From: Bilabrum cf. latius
Lineage: Eukaryota; Bigyra: Bicosoecida; Bigyra; Bicosoecida
Assembly: GCA_965178125.1 (NCBI GenBank)
Contig: OZ237757.1
Span: 186,001-250,000 of the forward strand
Length of the DNA stretch: 64,000 nt
Direction: 5' to 3'
Shown here: piece after piece, positions 20,701 to 32,855 of the stretch
Layout: each line of letters opens with the position of its first letter
How positions within the stretch are numbered: position 1 is the first letter of the stretch
Translations under genes and position numbers: made by a program
The notes under the pieces: model-generated
Seen by the model: only the letters and a program-made list of their open reading frames with translations
What the model was told of the DNA's origin: nothing
The model's database searches: none

Positions 20701-23428
20701 TCCTGATCCTGCGCATGCTTGGCCTGGCGGAGCCGGTCCAGCTCTTGCCACAGAGCAGACGGCGTCGGCGTCACGGGTGGGTGTGTCTACTGCTACCGCG
20801 CACCGCCATCGATGCCGCTCCCGAGCCTGGCCTGTGGTGGCTCAGTAGCACGATTCTTTGTAGGAGTTTCGGTGGGAGGGTCGTACATGGACGTCGCGTC
20901 GCTGCCTGCTGGCTCTGCAGCCTACGCTGAGCCGATACTGGCCACGCCGTCCCCAGAGACCAGTGCACCTGACATGGGGCTGTGTCTGGCGCTCACCCTT
21001 CGGGGCGATGACTCTCGGGGAGACCGCACCATCACCGCAGTCGGGGCGATAGCGCGGTCCCCAGTCGAGGTGTCCAGCGACCGGCTCTTGCTAGCTGGCG
21101 CGCTAGCATCAGGGGCATCCGGCTCCTCCTGGGGCTAGCCTGCATCTGCCGCACCGTCTATTGTCTCGGGGCGCGGCGGAGTCGGCGCCTAAGAATCTGC
21201 GCCGTCAATATTGACGTTCGAATGTGCAACTTCCCCATTGCCACGTTCTTGCGCAGCTCCAGCCCCAGGGCCGTCCTTGCCATTTTCTAGCTCGCCCTAC
21301 ATGTCTGCATCAACATCGCCACCACCATCACCTTCCGGTCTTTGCCCTTGCGTTTCTTTAGACTTGCCCGATGCAAATCGAGCTGCCAGCGCAAGTGCAC
21401 GGACTGCCCGTGCCACCTCCATGGGATCCACCCCTTCGTCCCGGTCCCTTGCGCTGGATGGATCTACCGATTCGCCAGCGCTGCTGCTACCAACGCGACC
21501 ACTTTGCCTATAAGTCTATAGCTTTGTGCCACCCGGGGGGCCGACCACCGACGGTGGCCTGCCTGGTGGCACGCCGCTACCATGCGGCTCGGCGGTGGCG
21601 GCGATCGAACTCGCCGGCGATGTATCCGATAGCAGCGGGTCGGGCGCTCTCTTCAAGAGGAAGGGAGGGTCGTACTTGCTTTCAACTGCCTGTTCATCCG
21701 AGCTTGCAAGACTGGCGTTTGACTTGTCTTTCATATGATGCACAGTTCCGTCGACGTTACCATGCTTTTGCACGCCCTCCACTGCCCGCCTCCCACCGGC
21801 CCGTGGAGCCGACTGGGACCTGGGGGTCTGCATGGGCGCGTACAGCGAGCTCGAGGGCGACCTTTGTTCCCTAGGGGCACCCTATCGGCGTGCAGATGGA
21901 GGCCCTGGGGGTCCGCTCGGTGGCAAGCCGTGATCCGATCCGCTTGTTCCCTGGAAACCAGGCTGCCAGCCAGCCTGGGCAGCTCCGCTGGCCCGCTTAG
22001 GGTTCACGGGGGCGGCTTCGGCGCCATCAGGCTCTGCACTGCCGTTCGATGCACCCATGAGGGAGTCCGAAGGCGGCTGCTTCAGCCTGGATCTGGACCT
22101 CTTGCTGAGGGGCCGATGCCTGACGGGGCCCACTGACTGCGACCTGCCTGGCCCTGCGATGCTGGCGCTGCTGCCTGCCATCGATCGGACCTGAGACGTG
22201 GCTACGCCTTTGTCCCCTGCAGTACTTGCACTAGTCCCAGCAGCTGCTTGCTGTCCTCCATCACCCCCTCGCAATTTGAATGAGGCTGCCTGGGCCCTAG
22301 GTGGCCTCCAGGGCCGGTTGCGGCCCGATAGGGAAGGTGGCGCGTTGGGGCGATGGGGCTGGGCAGAGGATGCACGGCTGCTGGTTGGCGCTGCGGTTCT
22401 ACGAGTATTTGAATGGCCATTGCTATGATAATATGTGCTGCTTCCAAGCTTGTCGCGGCTTGCAGTAGATCGCCCCAGGCTGCCGCTTGGCGGCAGGCTA
22501 GGGCCCTCGTTTGCACCATCGTGCACTGCAGCTACGGGCCCACTGGCCCTAACTTGCTGCCTCTGCAGCCGGCCAGTCCCATTAGAAGGCGACTGATGCC
22601 CTTTGGATTGTGACTATGACGGCGATGCGCGCGGAGACCGGAATATGTCTCGCAAGGCGCGCTTGGTGGGGGTGGAGGAGCCACTGCCAGAAGTACCCGC
22701 AGGGGGAATTTTTCCATTTCGAGAGCTGGATGGGCTAGCAAATACTCCAGTTCGACTGCTGCTACCCCTGCCAGCGGGCCTATCCCGTCTCGCCGCCTCG
22801 ATGAGTTCCTGCAGGTTCATCGGGCCTTGCGTGGCACCTGTCTGGGAGTGAGCAACCCCTGGTGATAGGCGCGGGGAGCGTCTTCTCCGCGATACTGACT
22901 CTTCTACCAAGGATTGGAAGCTCTTGCTGGTGCTAGATGGTGAAAGGGTTTGGATGGGGCTGCGCCTTGATGCGACCGAGCTGGCAAGATCAGCGTTTGT
23001 TGGGCGCTTGGCTGATCTACTCCGGCGCAGCTCATCCGCCCTCGCCCTCACACGAGCTCTAGCAAGCGCAATTTTGCTATTTCTGCTGGAATGAGTTGTT
23101 GAGCGGTCAGCACTTGCCCCAGGCGTATGAGGTGCTAGCTTAGAATCAGGCGAGGAGTCTCTTCGGCTACCGGATTCTCCAAAGGACTGCAAGCGTGAAG
23201 CCAGAATGATAGAATTCCAAATATAATACATATTTAAAGGCCACGATAGACTAAAGCATTCAATAATGGGCGAATCCAAATGAACACCATTAGCGATTTC
23301 GAGACGTTGCGATACAAGCCAAACCAAGACAAAATACATGCCGTTTTGCAACATACCTATCGGCCCGACTCCCTAGCCCATGCATCTACTTCTCTTAAAA
23401 GCTATGAAGTTCTATCATCGGGATCCAT
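8745..23428 (-). CDS. Giant coiled-coil protein with C-terminal proline-rich repeats (about 4,837 aa)
   Basis: Exon 1 runs from ATG 23428 to 23357. A 170-nt intron (23356-23187, gtatgt...ttgcag) follows, and exon 2 runs from 23186 to TGA 8747-8745 in one frame of 14,442 nt. About 33 in-frame TAG codons are read as Gln; I found no TAA or TGA in frame. Residues 1 to about 830 are Ser/Arg/Pro-rich and probably disordered. Residues about 830-3,100 are nearly continuous Ala/Glu/Gln/Arg/Leu-rich coiled coil (typical text AAKSAAQEAREAWQ). Then comes a Pro/Ser/Gly-rich segment, and from about residue 3,920 eight long repeats with PPPP blocks that could bind SH3, EVH1 or profilin. There is no motor, formin FH2 or enzyme domain. 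A scaffold or cytoskeletal role is likely but not shown. An upstream exon or a second gene hidden in the frame cannot be excluded. Confidence 0.75.
8842..11490 (-). repeat. Eight tandem proline-rich coding repeats of 297, 324 or 351 bp
   Basis: Near-identical units start about every 324 bp (marker ATGs on the other strand at 8906, 9203, 9527, 9851, 10175, 10526, 10850, 11174). Spacings of 297, 324 and 351 are 11, 12 and 13 times 27 bp, so units differ by whole 27-bp subunits that encode AGGMPPPPK-type blocks. A unit has PPPP blocks, a KKAPGKPPSVGRRSPSPSGS basic segment and a Ser-Pro segment. Units are almost identical at the DNA level, which indicates recent expansion or homogenisation. Confidence 0.92.
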
Positions 23429-24391
23429 CCCCGCCGGGAAAGAACGTGGAAGTCTGCCGATTTTCAATCCTAAATGGCACGCAACCCGTTCCATTATATC
23501 GTATACTGAGAATTTGGGTTTTAGGCTGACACTCGACACCCGACAACTCCGCGAATGAGTGTCATATATTGAAATGTAGTGTATCGTGATGCTGCAAGGA
23601 TTTATCCGGCAAGATTCCATGAATTTATCACAATTCAAGACAATCAAATTGCTGCGAAGTGCAACTACCGCGCTTTCGGGACAGGCATGAGGTTTCAATA
23701 AGTGTTATTCGGTGTATGGACATGAATGCATAGAGTGCCAGGTGTGCACGCTTGAATGTGGGTATGGGAATATAGGTTGTAGACCCATTCTGAGTACAAA
23801 CCTTCTCCAGCCAAGCGAAGCGCGTTCAATGCCAGTGGATCCATATTCTCGTGAAATTTCGTAAATTGCTACAATCAAGTCAAGTAAAGCTCATTTTACG
23901 GCGGTTCAGGATTGCTGCATCGCCGATAAAAGACTGGTCTTGTCATGTGACAGACCCGCCCGGTATACTGCGACCCACTCCACGCGCGGCCTCCCACTCT
24001 CGAACGAAGGACGCGGGCTTCATCGGCTCCCGCAGCCTGCAGCGTTGGTCAGTACCTACAAGCTCTCGATATACCCGCCCAGTCAGGCCGCTTCCGCCGA
24101 TATCGCCACGCAAAAGCCACTATCACCACCCTGTCCCTGTCCCTGTTCCTGTCCCTGTTCCTGTCCCTGTCCCTGTCACTTGCATCGCTGGTCCCATGAA
24201 CGGCAGCTGGGATCTCCACCCTCAGGGCGCCCGCTCCATGGCCCTACCCTCTCTGGCGGCCTGGTGTGCCAGTCTGGCGTCTCTGTGTGACGAGTGCTCG
24301 ACCCTCCGCCGCGCGACACGACTGCCAGTCTGCGATCGAGCCCATCCGTTCCGAAACAGTGCTATCCTATCAAACCCACGCACAGTCACAA
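23429..24391. other. Intergenic region between two minus-strand genes
   Basis: This holds the 5' flank of the giant coiled-coil gene (AT-rich near 23430-23900) and the 3' flank of the next gene, which ends at 24392. The long plus-strand open frame across 23851-24990 has no domain and overlaps a real minus-strand gene, so I do not call it. Apart from the hexamer repeat at 24129-24176 I see nothing else. Confidence 0.5.
24129..24176 (+). repeat. (CCCTGT)n hexamer array, 8 units
   Basis: Eight hexamers, six CCCTGT and two TCCTGT, lie about 220 bp beyond the stop of the minus-strand membrane protein. They are in no gene that I call. Confidence 0.85.
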
Positions 24392-27300
24392 TCATTGCGC
24401 CACTGAGGAACATACATAACAGGCCTCGGCCGTGCTGCAGAGAGCGGCGAGCAAGTGGGCCCCGAGAACCACGCCAACCATCTGTGCCCGCTGCAAGCAG
24501 TACAGGCGAGGATCCACGGCCGAGACCAAATCGGGCACACCCCCAGGCGGTGCGCAAGCATCCCATCCAAGAGCCCCCACGGTGCATGCAACCGCCCACA
24601 CGAGAGCACCCAGCGCCACCGCCTCCTCTATCACTCGAAGCCAAAGCCCCGTCCTCATGGCGTAGCCCCACGCCCGGTGTTCCACGAGCCGCTCCCTGCT
24701 GGTTGCGCGGGCAAGGGCGTCACGAACCTGAGACTTGCTGTCATTCCCGTCTGACCCGGTCAATACCTCGCTACCGCTACCGCTGCCGCTGCCTTGTGTG
24801 TGTGCCCCTGCCCCAGTCCCAGTCCCAGTCCCAGCCCCAGCCCCAGCCCCAGCCCCAGCCCCAGCCTGGCTGTGCACCGAGGAGGCGGGCTGCAGTCGTC
24901 TGCCACCGACTTCCCTGGCATCTTCCTCCCCTTCAGGCCCGCCTGGTGACGGCATCCACCGCCCCCTACTTCCCCATTCCGAATCCGTGATGTTCAGGCT
25001 GTCGGTTCGGTTTGCCCCGTGTGACGGTCCACTGCTGGCGTCGTACCGTCCCGCGGGGAACCGGCGTGACGTGGTGCCCCGACCCGCGCCCTGCTCGCCA
25101 GTGCCAACCCCGTGGGGCCCCTGCTGTGCTTGCAAGCGCATGCGTCTATCCGCTTCGACGCCATACGTACGTGACCCATCGTTGGAATCCTCCGAGGATC
25201 CGGCGGAGACGTCCCAGCCCTCTGAGAGGTCGCTCGACCCGTGGCTTGAGTACCGCCGCAGCAGGCTCTGGAGGGCCGGCACCTATCTCCGTCCAGTCCC
25301 AACTGCGTTGCACCCGCAACAAAGGCCCCCGGACCACTGCACCGACCCTGCCTCCCAGTGTATGGTGGTCAGCGCCTGCGTTAAGGCCAAAGCGGCCGGT
25401 GCAGTTGCGGCCAGGGCTGCCATGGCAGGGTCCCTGCCTGGCGGAGCGCACCACATGCCCAGCCACGGGTACACTCTGCAGCAGTACCCGCCGTGCGCCC
25501 GGGACGCGCCGCTAGAGCTGCTCGACTCTCCGCTTGAGTGAGGTGAGTTGCCTGGGAAGGTGCGCCCGCCAGCAACACCGAGGGAACGAGCAGGCACGTC
25601 GGGCTGCCGGCTCGAACCGCGTCCTTGTGTGCTGCTGCGAAGCCCGCTCGTCTGGCTCTTGCCTGGAGGCAGCGACGGCGTGAGATTGAGCTGCATGGCA
25701 TGCCGAGACATGTCGTGGCCATGAAGTGGCGGTCGGGAGCCGTTAGGCACAGGTCGGGAGCGGGTTTGCACAGCCGGCACGATTTGTGCAAACGGGTCCG
25801 CATCGCGAGCCGGTGGGATTGTCCTCTATCCAGGCACCCCTCCGGCCAGCGCAGTCTACTTTGTCTTGGTTCTCGGCGCCATAGCTATCGCAGATCGGGC
25901 CTGCTTCTGAGTCTAAATAGCTGGCCTGTAACTCTGCACGCTGGATGCAGTGCCTATGGGCAGCCCCAGAGACCTGGTCGAGTGGCTCGTGAGCGCCCTG
26001 CCCGAGAGAGCCTGGTCGGGCTAGCTCGGCGCCCGAGGGGCAGTACACGCGGCACTGGCGTAGTCCAGTCCCATTAGCACCATGAAGCATCGCACTGCAG
26101 TGGTACCCACCAGCACGCCAATCTGCAAGTATCCCGGCCTCCCCATGGCTGCCCCGACCATGGCCACGCCGCTGACCCATGCCACAAGCTGTCTAGAGAG
26201 GCACATCCAGGGGCGCACTGACCTCGCCGAGGGTCCGCTGTGCCCGTCTGCACACGAGCAAGAGCACAAGCAGGGCACATCGTCAAGTTGCTCATCGTTC
26301 TTCGGCTTCCCAGTACATGCACTAGAGTCGAGAATGCACGCGACGATGTAGGCTACCCCGAGCGCGGCAAGCGCGGAAGACACCAGCACCTGCACGAGCC
26401 AGGTCGGCCAAACCACGAGCTGGCCCGTGCTTAACGCACAGCCTGGGGCATGCACCGCACTGCGGTGTCCTACGTCCTCCAGCGGCAGACAGGGTAACAC
26501 CACGTCCAGGCGCACGCTGGATGGATCCACGGCCTGCAGCCACGGGCCACTCAGTGCTCCTGGCCTGTCACCCCGTAGGATGTGCGCGAGGCGCTGGGCC
26601 ATCGCGCCGGTGCCCATCACTCTCTGGGAGGCAGCCTCCACTGCGTGTGGCGAGTCTTCTTCCGGTGTCACGATGGACCCGATCCGCAGGTCTATGGGTA
26701 CCGTGGTCATCACCACAGGCAAGGGATCTTCCGGAACACTCGAGTTCGAGGGACTGTCGAACCGCACCGACCCTGCGCGAACGGCCCACTTTCGGATGGC
26801 ACCTGCAGACATCTCCCCTGCCAGGTCCTGCAGGGATGCAAGTATGTCACCCTCTAGCCACTGCAGCTGCCTCTCGGTCGGGGCGGGGTGCGACAGCCCG
26901 GGCGGTGTCAGGGGCGCAACTGAGGTCACGAACGACGGCGCCCACCTATTCCTGTCGAAGCGAAGAGCAAATGACAGCCGTGCGGATGCCTTTGGCTCGC
27001 GCTGGGCCCACGGTGACGAGTGATCGATCGCCCCGAGCCAGCCGGACGGCTCGTCGGGCCTGCATGCCATTTGGGGCACGGATGGAAGTGAACCTCCGCA
27101 GGCGCCCTGAGCCCGATGCATGTACCGAATGCTGCTTCTGGAGGCAGTGGGCTGCAGCGGACCGATTGCCGGCACCCGGGCCAGTCGATCCACATCGAAC
27201 GAGGCTGGGTCTGCAGCCAGCGCCGGGAATCCCAGCCAGTACGAGTACCAGATTCGGACGGGCAGGGCTGCCTGGACCCAGTCCGTGGCGCTTGCTCGCC

Positions 27301-29725
27301 CGCTCCCCATCCAGGACTCCACCGCTGGATCGACGGGAAGGTGCTCGGGATCAAGGCACTGTGCCACGCACGCCGGCCGAGACACGAGGTGGCCGGTGCT
27401 GGAGGTGCGGTGGCAGGCCCAGCGGCCGTCTCGGATCGCAGGCAGGCTCACATTTGGCGCGCGCGGGTACATGCGACCCAAAACCGCCCCCCGATAGATG
27501 GCAAAGGGGCCTATCAGTGAGCCCGCCCCAGCAAACGGCACTGGCAACCCGCCCGTCAGCATGTCGGCAGTGCCTGTTGGGCTATCGGTTGCGGATTGCT
27601 GCAGCGCCCTAGGTTGGTGCGTAGCCCCAAGCAGCCCATGCTTGGGGCCCGATGTGTCGCCCGTCGGGCTGTATCTGCCTGTGTGCGCCCGTTCATAGGT
27701 TCTAGCACGCATGTAGGGCCGAGACCGTCCGCCAAACATGACGCCTACGCCGTCCTGCGCTGCGGGCAGGTCCAGGTGCATCGTATCGCTGTTGTACGCC
27801 TCGTGGTTGACGTCGTACGCGAGAGCGCACCCAGCTCGTGCCGTCGGGAACAGCCCGGTGACGGCCTCGCTCTTGAAGTACCGGCTCATGAGCCCCATGT
27901 ACTCGGGCTAGGTCGCGTTGGTCAGCAGCCCCGTGTCGGGCGTGCAGCTGCGTGATGCCACGCATGAGGCGTCGTCCAGGAGAACTCTTTGAGTCTGTCT
28001 GCTACGGATGTTGTGGATCTTGGTGAAGGTCTGGATGCACACCGGCTCCGACATCATGCTGGGCGTGACAAAGTGGCCCTTGTTCTGATTCTGTTCTGAG
28101 ACCTCAGGGTGCTGCGATTGGTGCCGGTTCGGCGGTGTCGCGCTCCACGTGGCATTGCTGGTGGTCAGGTTTGCCAGCACGCTGGGCGGCACGTCCTGCA
28201 CGAAACTCGTCACATACCCGCGGTTTACGCGCCATGCGTAGGGCTTCCCATCCGCGGCGATGTCACCTACCGGCTGGGTCCCGGGCATCAGAGGCAGCAC
28301 GGCCACTGTGCCTGGCGGCCAGACCGTGGCCAGCGCCTGGTGCCATTGGGGTGTCTCCTGGTGCGACTGTGTGCCGTCAGGACGCTCCAGCCTCGAGCTT
28401 GTCAGCTGCACGCAGGTGGACGCGGGTCGCACCCGGATGCCAGCGTTGTACCGGAGCACCATTGTGTCCTGGGTGTCTCTGAGCGTGTAATCGATCCCGA
28501 CGGACTCTGGGCGGGGAGGCACCGTGCACATGCCAGGGGCACGGCGACTGTCAGAGCTATTCTTGATCTCTAGACTGCCTGCAATGCCTGCTTGCTTGCG
28601 TCTCTCTGATGGTTTGGGCCACCAGGTGGTTTGCCTGCAGAGGTCGGCAGGGTGGATGGTACCGTTCATCGGAGTGCACCTGGGCTCCTGGATAGTGCGC
28701 GGGCAATCCACCTGCGGCATGTCCAGGCAGAACGTGTCTCCAGTGGTGATGGACACGGCCTCGCCACCTTCCTCGCCCAGGTGCCTCAGGTTTTGCACGG
28801 GCGACAAGGTGCCCTGCCCTCCCTCTGTGATGGGTGTGAACACGTCGCGTGGCGGCGGCGGCTGCTCCAGGCTGGCGCGCGCGCTGGAGTACTGCTCGAA
28901 TACGCCCTGGTATAAGAAAGAGTCATGCACTTGGTTCACCATCGTATACCACGCCTCGATGGTCCAAGGCTCCGTGGCTCTCGTCGGGGGCATCAGTGGA
29001 GAGACGGAGGCTGGCGGTGCGGGGCCCAGCGACGGGGGCTGGAGCTGGTGCGAGGCCAGACCAGGCACCCAATACGCAGCGCCGACGGCTTGCACGGCAT
29101 TGCGCAGCTCGTTGGATCGTCTAGGCATGCTTTCCTCTGCCTAATGTGAGGCAAGCTCCGGTAGGCCACCGCCAATGAGGGCTGCTGCCGGCAACGCAGG
29201 GCCGAAAGGGATTTGCCACCGCTGCGTCTGTGGAGTGTCGCCACCAGACACGTTATTGAATCCATGCCAAGGATGACGTTCCAGGCTGCACGATTGCGAT
29301 TTCCATGTCCTCTCGAAAACGCTCGAGTTGCTGTCGAGAATTCGATACCGACGAGGCTGGTCACCCAGACCAAGTCCCCACGGCGATGGCACTTTCTGCC
29401 AGGAATCTGCAAAAATATGCTTACTCATTTGGGGCCCGTTACATTGGTCATGAATAGCATTGACAGAGCCATCAGGCTATCTGGTGTTCACATGCTTTGG
29501 TCATTTGGCGGAAGCTTGCCAGCACTCACCATTGCACGGCATAGCGGCGGAATCGATTCCAACAGACCCAAATGCCTTAGCTACAGCTGGAGAGGCTCCA
29601 AGCATGTGTGTAATCAAAGGCGTGGCAGCTGTATTGCCGCTGGCATGGATCGGGTTGGTATGCTTGCCACCCGTAACGGCAATCAGTAGCATTAGCGCTA
29701 ACCCTATCATCTAGCAAAAACTCAT
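24392..29725 (-). CDS. Unrecognised secretory protein with large ectodomain and C-terminal membrane segments (about 1,736 aa)
   Basis: Exon 1 (29725-29530) begins MSFC-UAG-MIGLALMLLIAV, a signal peptide or anchor. ATG 29710 is an alternative start without the UAG. A 123-nt intron (29529-29407, gtgagt...tttttgcag) follows. Exon 2 (29406-24392) ends at TGA. TAG codons at 29711, 29141, 27908, 26021, 25913, 25856, 25826 and 25283 are read as Gln. Most of the protein is a Pro/Ser/Thr-rich ectodomain with many Cys and N-glycosylation sites (NNVS, NLTT, NATW). Hydrophobic segments appear near the C-terminus: around 26330-26400 (WLVQVLVSSALAALGVAYIV), 26060-26200, 24600 and 24450. A Gly-Ala/Gly-Thr run interrupts the tail. 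I do not recognise the family; a surface receptor or channel is possible but unproven. Confidence 0.65.
24797..24870 (-). repeat. Coding CCCAGT/CCCAGC repeat giving Gly-Thr/Gly-Ala run
   Basis: On the minus strand this tandem hexamer array encodes alternating Gly-Ala then Gly-Thr in the cytosolic or loop part of the membrane protein at 24392-29725. Confidence 0.75.
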
Positions 29726-30139
29726 GATTGCTGTAAATCTCTTCCACTGTGCATCCTGTTTGCCCTGCGCCACGGCTTCTTTGGATAGCGCAAATGCCGC
29801 GAGACCTGGCGTGCGTGCAACTTGCGACCGCACATGGTGCCAACGGTTGTGGTCGCACTTGTGGCTCATCATGGAAAATCAAAAAACAAGAAATGTGGGA
29901 GACTGCAAACACACGCAAGCTGTGACATGACGAACACACTCTCGGGCGACCGAGACCAGACCGCACGAAAAAACACGAGCAGCAACCTCGCTCCTGCTGA
30001 TCCCCTGCACCCATGGCCAAGCAACAACCAGGCGGTGAAGGGGGCACGGGGCAGCGAGGTGGCCACTCACCTGATGCGTCCGCGGCCGTCATGCCACCAA
30101 TCCAAAATCAACCATCCGTGCTCGGTCATGGCCGCGCCC
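29726..30139. other. Intergenic region, 3' of legumain gene and 5' of membrane-protein gene
   Basis: About 410 bp between two minus-strand genes. It must hold the downstream gene's promoter and the upstream gene's polyadenylation signals, but I can point to no specific site. No RNA gene seen. Confidence 0.5.
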
Positions 30140-31744
30140 TCAGGCGCTTGCGCATGCCTCACGGATGGCTCCGATCGCGGCCTCCACGCCGCCCTTGGCC
30201 CCGCGGCCGTCCGCGCGGCACGCCAGCGCGTTCACACGGGTGTACTTGAAGGTGTAGTCCGTCATCTGCTGCTGGCAGGCCAGCTCCAGCTCCGTGTTGA
30301 GTGCCCTGTAGCAGTCCCAGTCGAACGTGTCCTCGGACATGGTGCCGATGTCGGCGGTCTGGGCCGCGGTGATGGAGGACACGTCGGGCAGGAGTGCGGT
30401 CACGGCAGCAGCGGCGGCACCATGTCTGGCCCTGGCGGCGTGCTCTGCGTCGATCTCCTTCTGCACCTGTTCCTTGGCCTCGGCCGTGGAGGCGGCATGC
30501 AGGCGGGCCAGGAGGCTGGTCATGCCGGCCTCGCGGGAGTCCACGACGGCCGAGCTCTTGGCCTGCATGGCGCTGCGGGGCCGCGCCACGCCGCTGCTCC
30601 CCGCGGACATGAACTTGGAGATGAGCTCGCTGTCGATGCTGACGTCTCCGAACTGGCGCACGTGGGAGCGGTTGGTGAGGGTCTTGACCTCCTGGTACTG
30701 CTGCTCGAGGGTCTCCACCTGCATGTTGTTCCCCGACTCCGAGTTCTCCATCCATGAGACCGAGTAGAGGTCGCCCAGGCACGAGTTGATGCTCTTGCCC
30801 TTGATCACGTCGTTGGGGGGGCAGTAGCAGCCCCAGCTGCTCTCAGTGGCGTCGGCGGCCGTCGTGGCGTACATGTTGATGTTGGCGGGCAGGTTGGCGA
30901 AGATCGAGCCGGACTCGCACGCCTCGACGTAGAAGGTGAGCTGCTTGAACATCTTGGTGTCGTGCATCTGCTGCAGGGTGGCCAGCAGGTCCTTGGCGTA
31001 CAGGTAGGGGGGCACCGGGGTGCCCAGGATGCCGGGCCCGCCGTGGTCCACGTAGAAGATGAAGACCTCGTCGTTCTCAGTGCTCGCCAGCTTCTTGCCC
31101 CCGTCGATCGACTCGCCCTGAAGCACCTTGAGCATGTTGGCGGCCGTCACCTGGCTGCCCTTGTAGTCCACCGTCACGTTCGCGCGCACGTCGCGGCAGT
31201 CCCCCTGTCCGGTGCAAGGGCGGTTGTACAGCTGGCCGGGGAAGGGGTTCTCGGCGCTGTCGGCGGCGTCGTCGTAGGACATCGTGATAATGTTGGAAGG
31301 GGGGATCCCATTCTCAGCCAGGACGTGGTGGGCGTGCCTGCAGCAGGGGAGAATTTGAAACATGCGGACTATATAGTACAACATGTCCATGAGGAGCAGC
31401 TGCAATTTGCAGCAAGATCCACACAAGGACTTACATTCCATCCGCCTAGTGCCTGTAGTTGCCGTCTGCGGTGAATAAGGAGAGCGAAATAACAATATCG
31501 TGGCTCGATCCGGCGTGAATCCGACACTTCTATTGCAGCATGATCGCGTGAATCCTTACATCCCATGCTTCCGACGATCACGACAGCCCTGCGAACGAGG
31601 AAGGTTGGAGTCGCCGATCGACCCGGTACAGTAGCGAAATGACACCAACACGGGTGACGCATCATGCCGAGCACCTCACCAGTTGTCAGCCATAGCTGTA
31701 GTTGCAGCTGCTGCTAGTGCGAGGGCCGAGATCATGGAGCGCAT
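30140..31744 (-). CDS. LGMN: Legumain-like asparaginyl endopeptidase (peptidase family C13), 440 aa, four exons
   Basis: Exons: 31744-31680, 31588-31560, 31465-31435 and 31337-30140 (TGA). Introns are 91, 94 and 97 nt with gtgagg/cgcag, gtaagg/cgcag and gtaagt/ctgcag borders. Exon 1 encodes a signal peptide (MRSMISALALAAAATTAMA). Splicing gives NWAVVIVGSMGYGNYRH-UAG-ADG, matching the conserved legumain GYGNYRHQADV with UAG (31448-31446) at the Gln. Exon 4 gives GIPPSNIITMSYDD, the catalytic His in FYVDHGGPG and the catalytic Cys in YVEACESGS, then a C-terminal prodomain-like region with paired Cys. Length fits legumain (about 430-440 aa). It would cleave after Asn in lysosomes or vacuoles. 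The long basic-Ala linker before the C-terminal Cys region is unusual but not disruptive. Confidence 0.93.
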
Positions 31745-32855
31745 GTTGTTTACGAGCTACTAAATAGAGTCTTGGCGATCTTGGATGTTTCTTGGCCGAT
31801 TAAACCGGAGTTCTTTGGATAAATGGCACTGTACAATTTAAAAGTGGCAGTGGCCTGAAAGGGTCGGGGGTCTTGTAGTCCTTGTTTGAGGACTCCTCTG
31901 GATTCAGGTGATCACTCGAACTCCTTCGGGGGCAACGGTGCATCTGGGTGCTTGTGGAATCTTTACCCAACAATGTATTTCTGTATTTCTGTATTTCAGT
32001 GTTTTCGGGGCCGTACCGGAGGTGACCATGTCAGCTTTGCGATTTGTGGCTGAGTTCAGAAGCATATTACTATATGGCGCAGCTCGTGCATGATGCATTT
32101 CGTCGTGGGGTGTCCCACTCAGGCGCAGTCGGGTGTATCGTCTGCAACAACAACGAGGAGAAGCTGTTGGCTCAAACATCAAGACGAGCATAGGTTACTG
32201 TGGCCTTTTAAACGTTCTGTCGAACGTTCTAAATACTGCAAGGTTAAAGAATAATCAAGAACTGCTGTTTGAACAGATCTACTCGTTCGTTTGAGGCAGT
32301 CGTGCCGGGGTACCGCAGATGAATCAGCAAGCGAGACCACACACACTCAAGTAAATACAATACAAGCATCCTATCTGCTCAGGCCAGTGCAAAAGCACGG
32401 CAAAGAAAGTGTCCTGCATCCACGCGCTCGTTGCGATGCAAGTGCGCTGCGTTGGAAACTTACCAGATGATCTGATCGTCACCGCAGATTAACTACACAT
32501 CAGCTATGGACAATTAATTTACAATTCACGATCAATCTAATCTGCAAGTCATGTCTTACCTCGAAAACTGGGCATGGTGCTGTAGTTCCCTTATCAGCAT
32601 CGCTGTGGCTCGTCGACGGACAGTCTTGACTCAACGACGCAACGCCATTCAGGCCACATCATTTGAAGCGGTACTGTGCAGCAATGAGTTGAAACAACTA
32701 GGTCATCCTAAAGATTGATTGATCTTTGTGTGGAGTCTGGATGGCTGGTTGATGCTCTGTAGCGTGCCAAATATGGTATACAACCGTTTGCAATCAGGCC
32801 CTGACGAGTGTGGCCTCAAACCGTATTTCATCGGGCTCACAGCCTTGATCAAGCA
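31745..32855. other. Divergent intergenic region (1.1 kb)
   Basis: This lies between the legumain gene (minus) and the coiled-coil gene (plus), so it probably holds promoters for both. It is AT-richer than the genes. A short TGTATTTC triplication sits at about 31973-31998. I saw no tRNA or other RNA gene and no protein-like frame. Confidence 0.55.

Noticed and set aside
23851-24990. 379-aa plus-strand open frame
   Set aside because: Overlaps the 3' end of a real minus-strand gene, contains the CCCTGT repeat and has no domain features.
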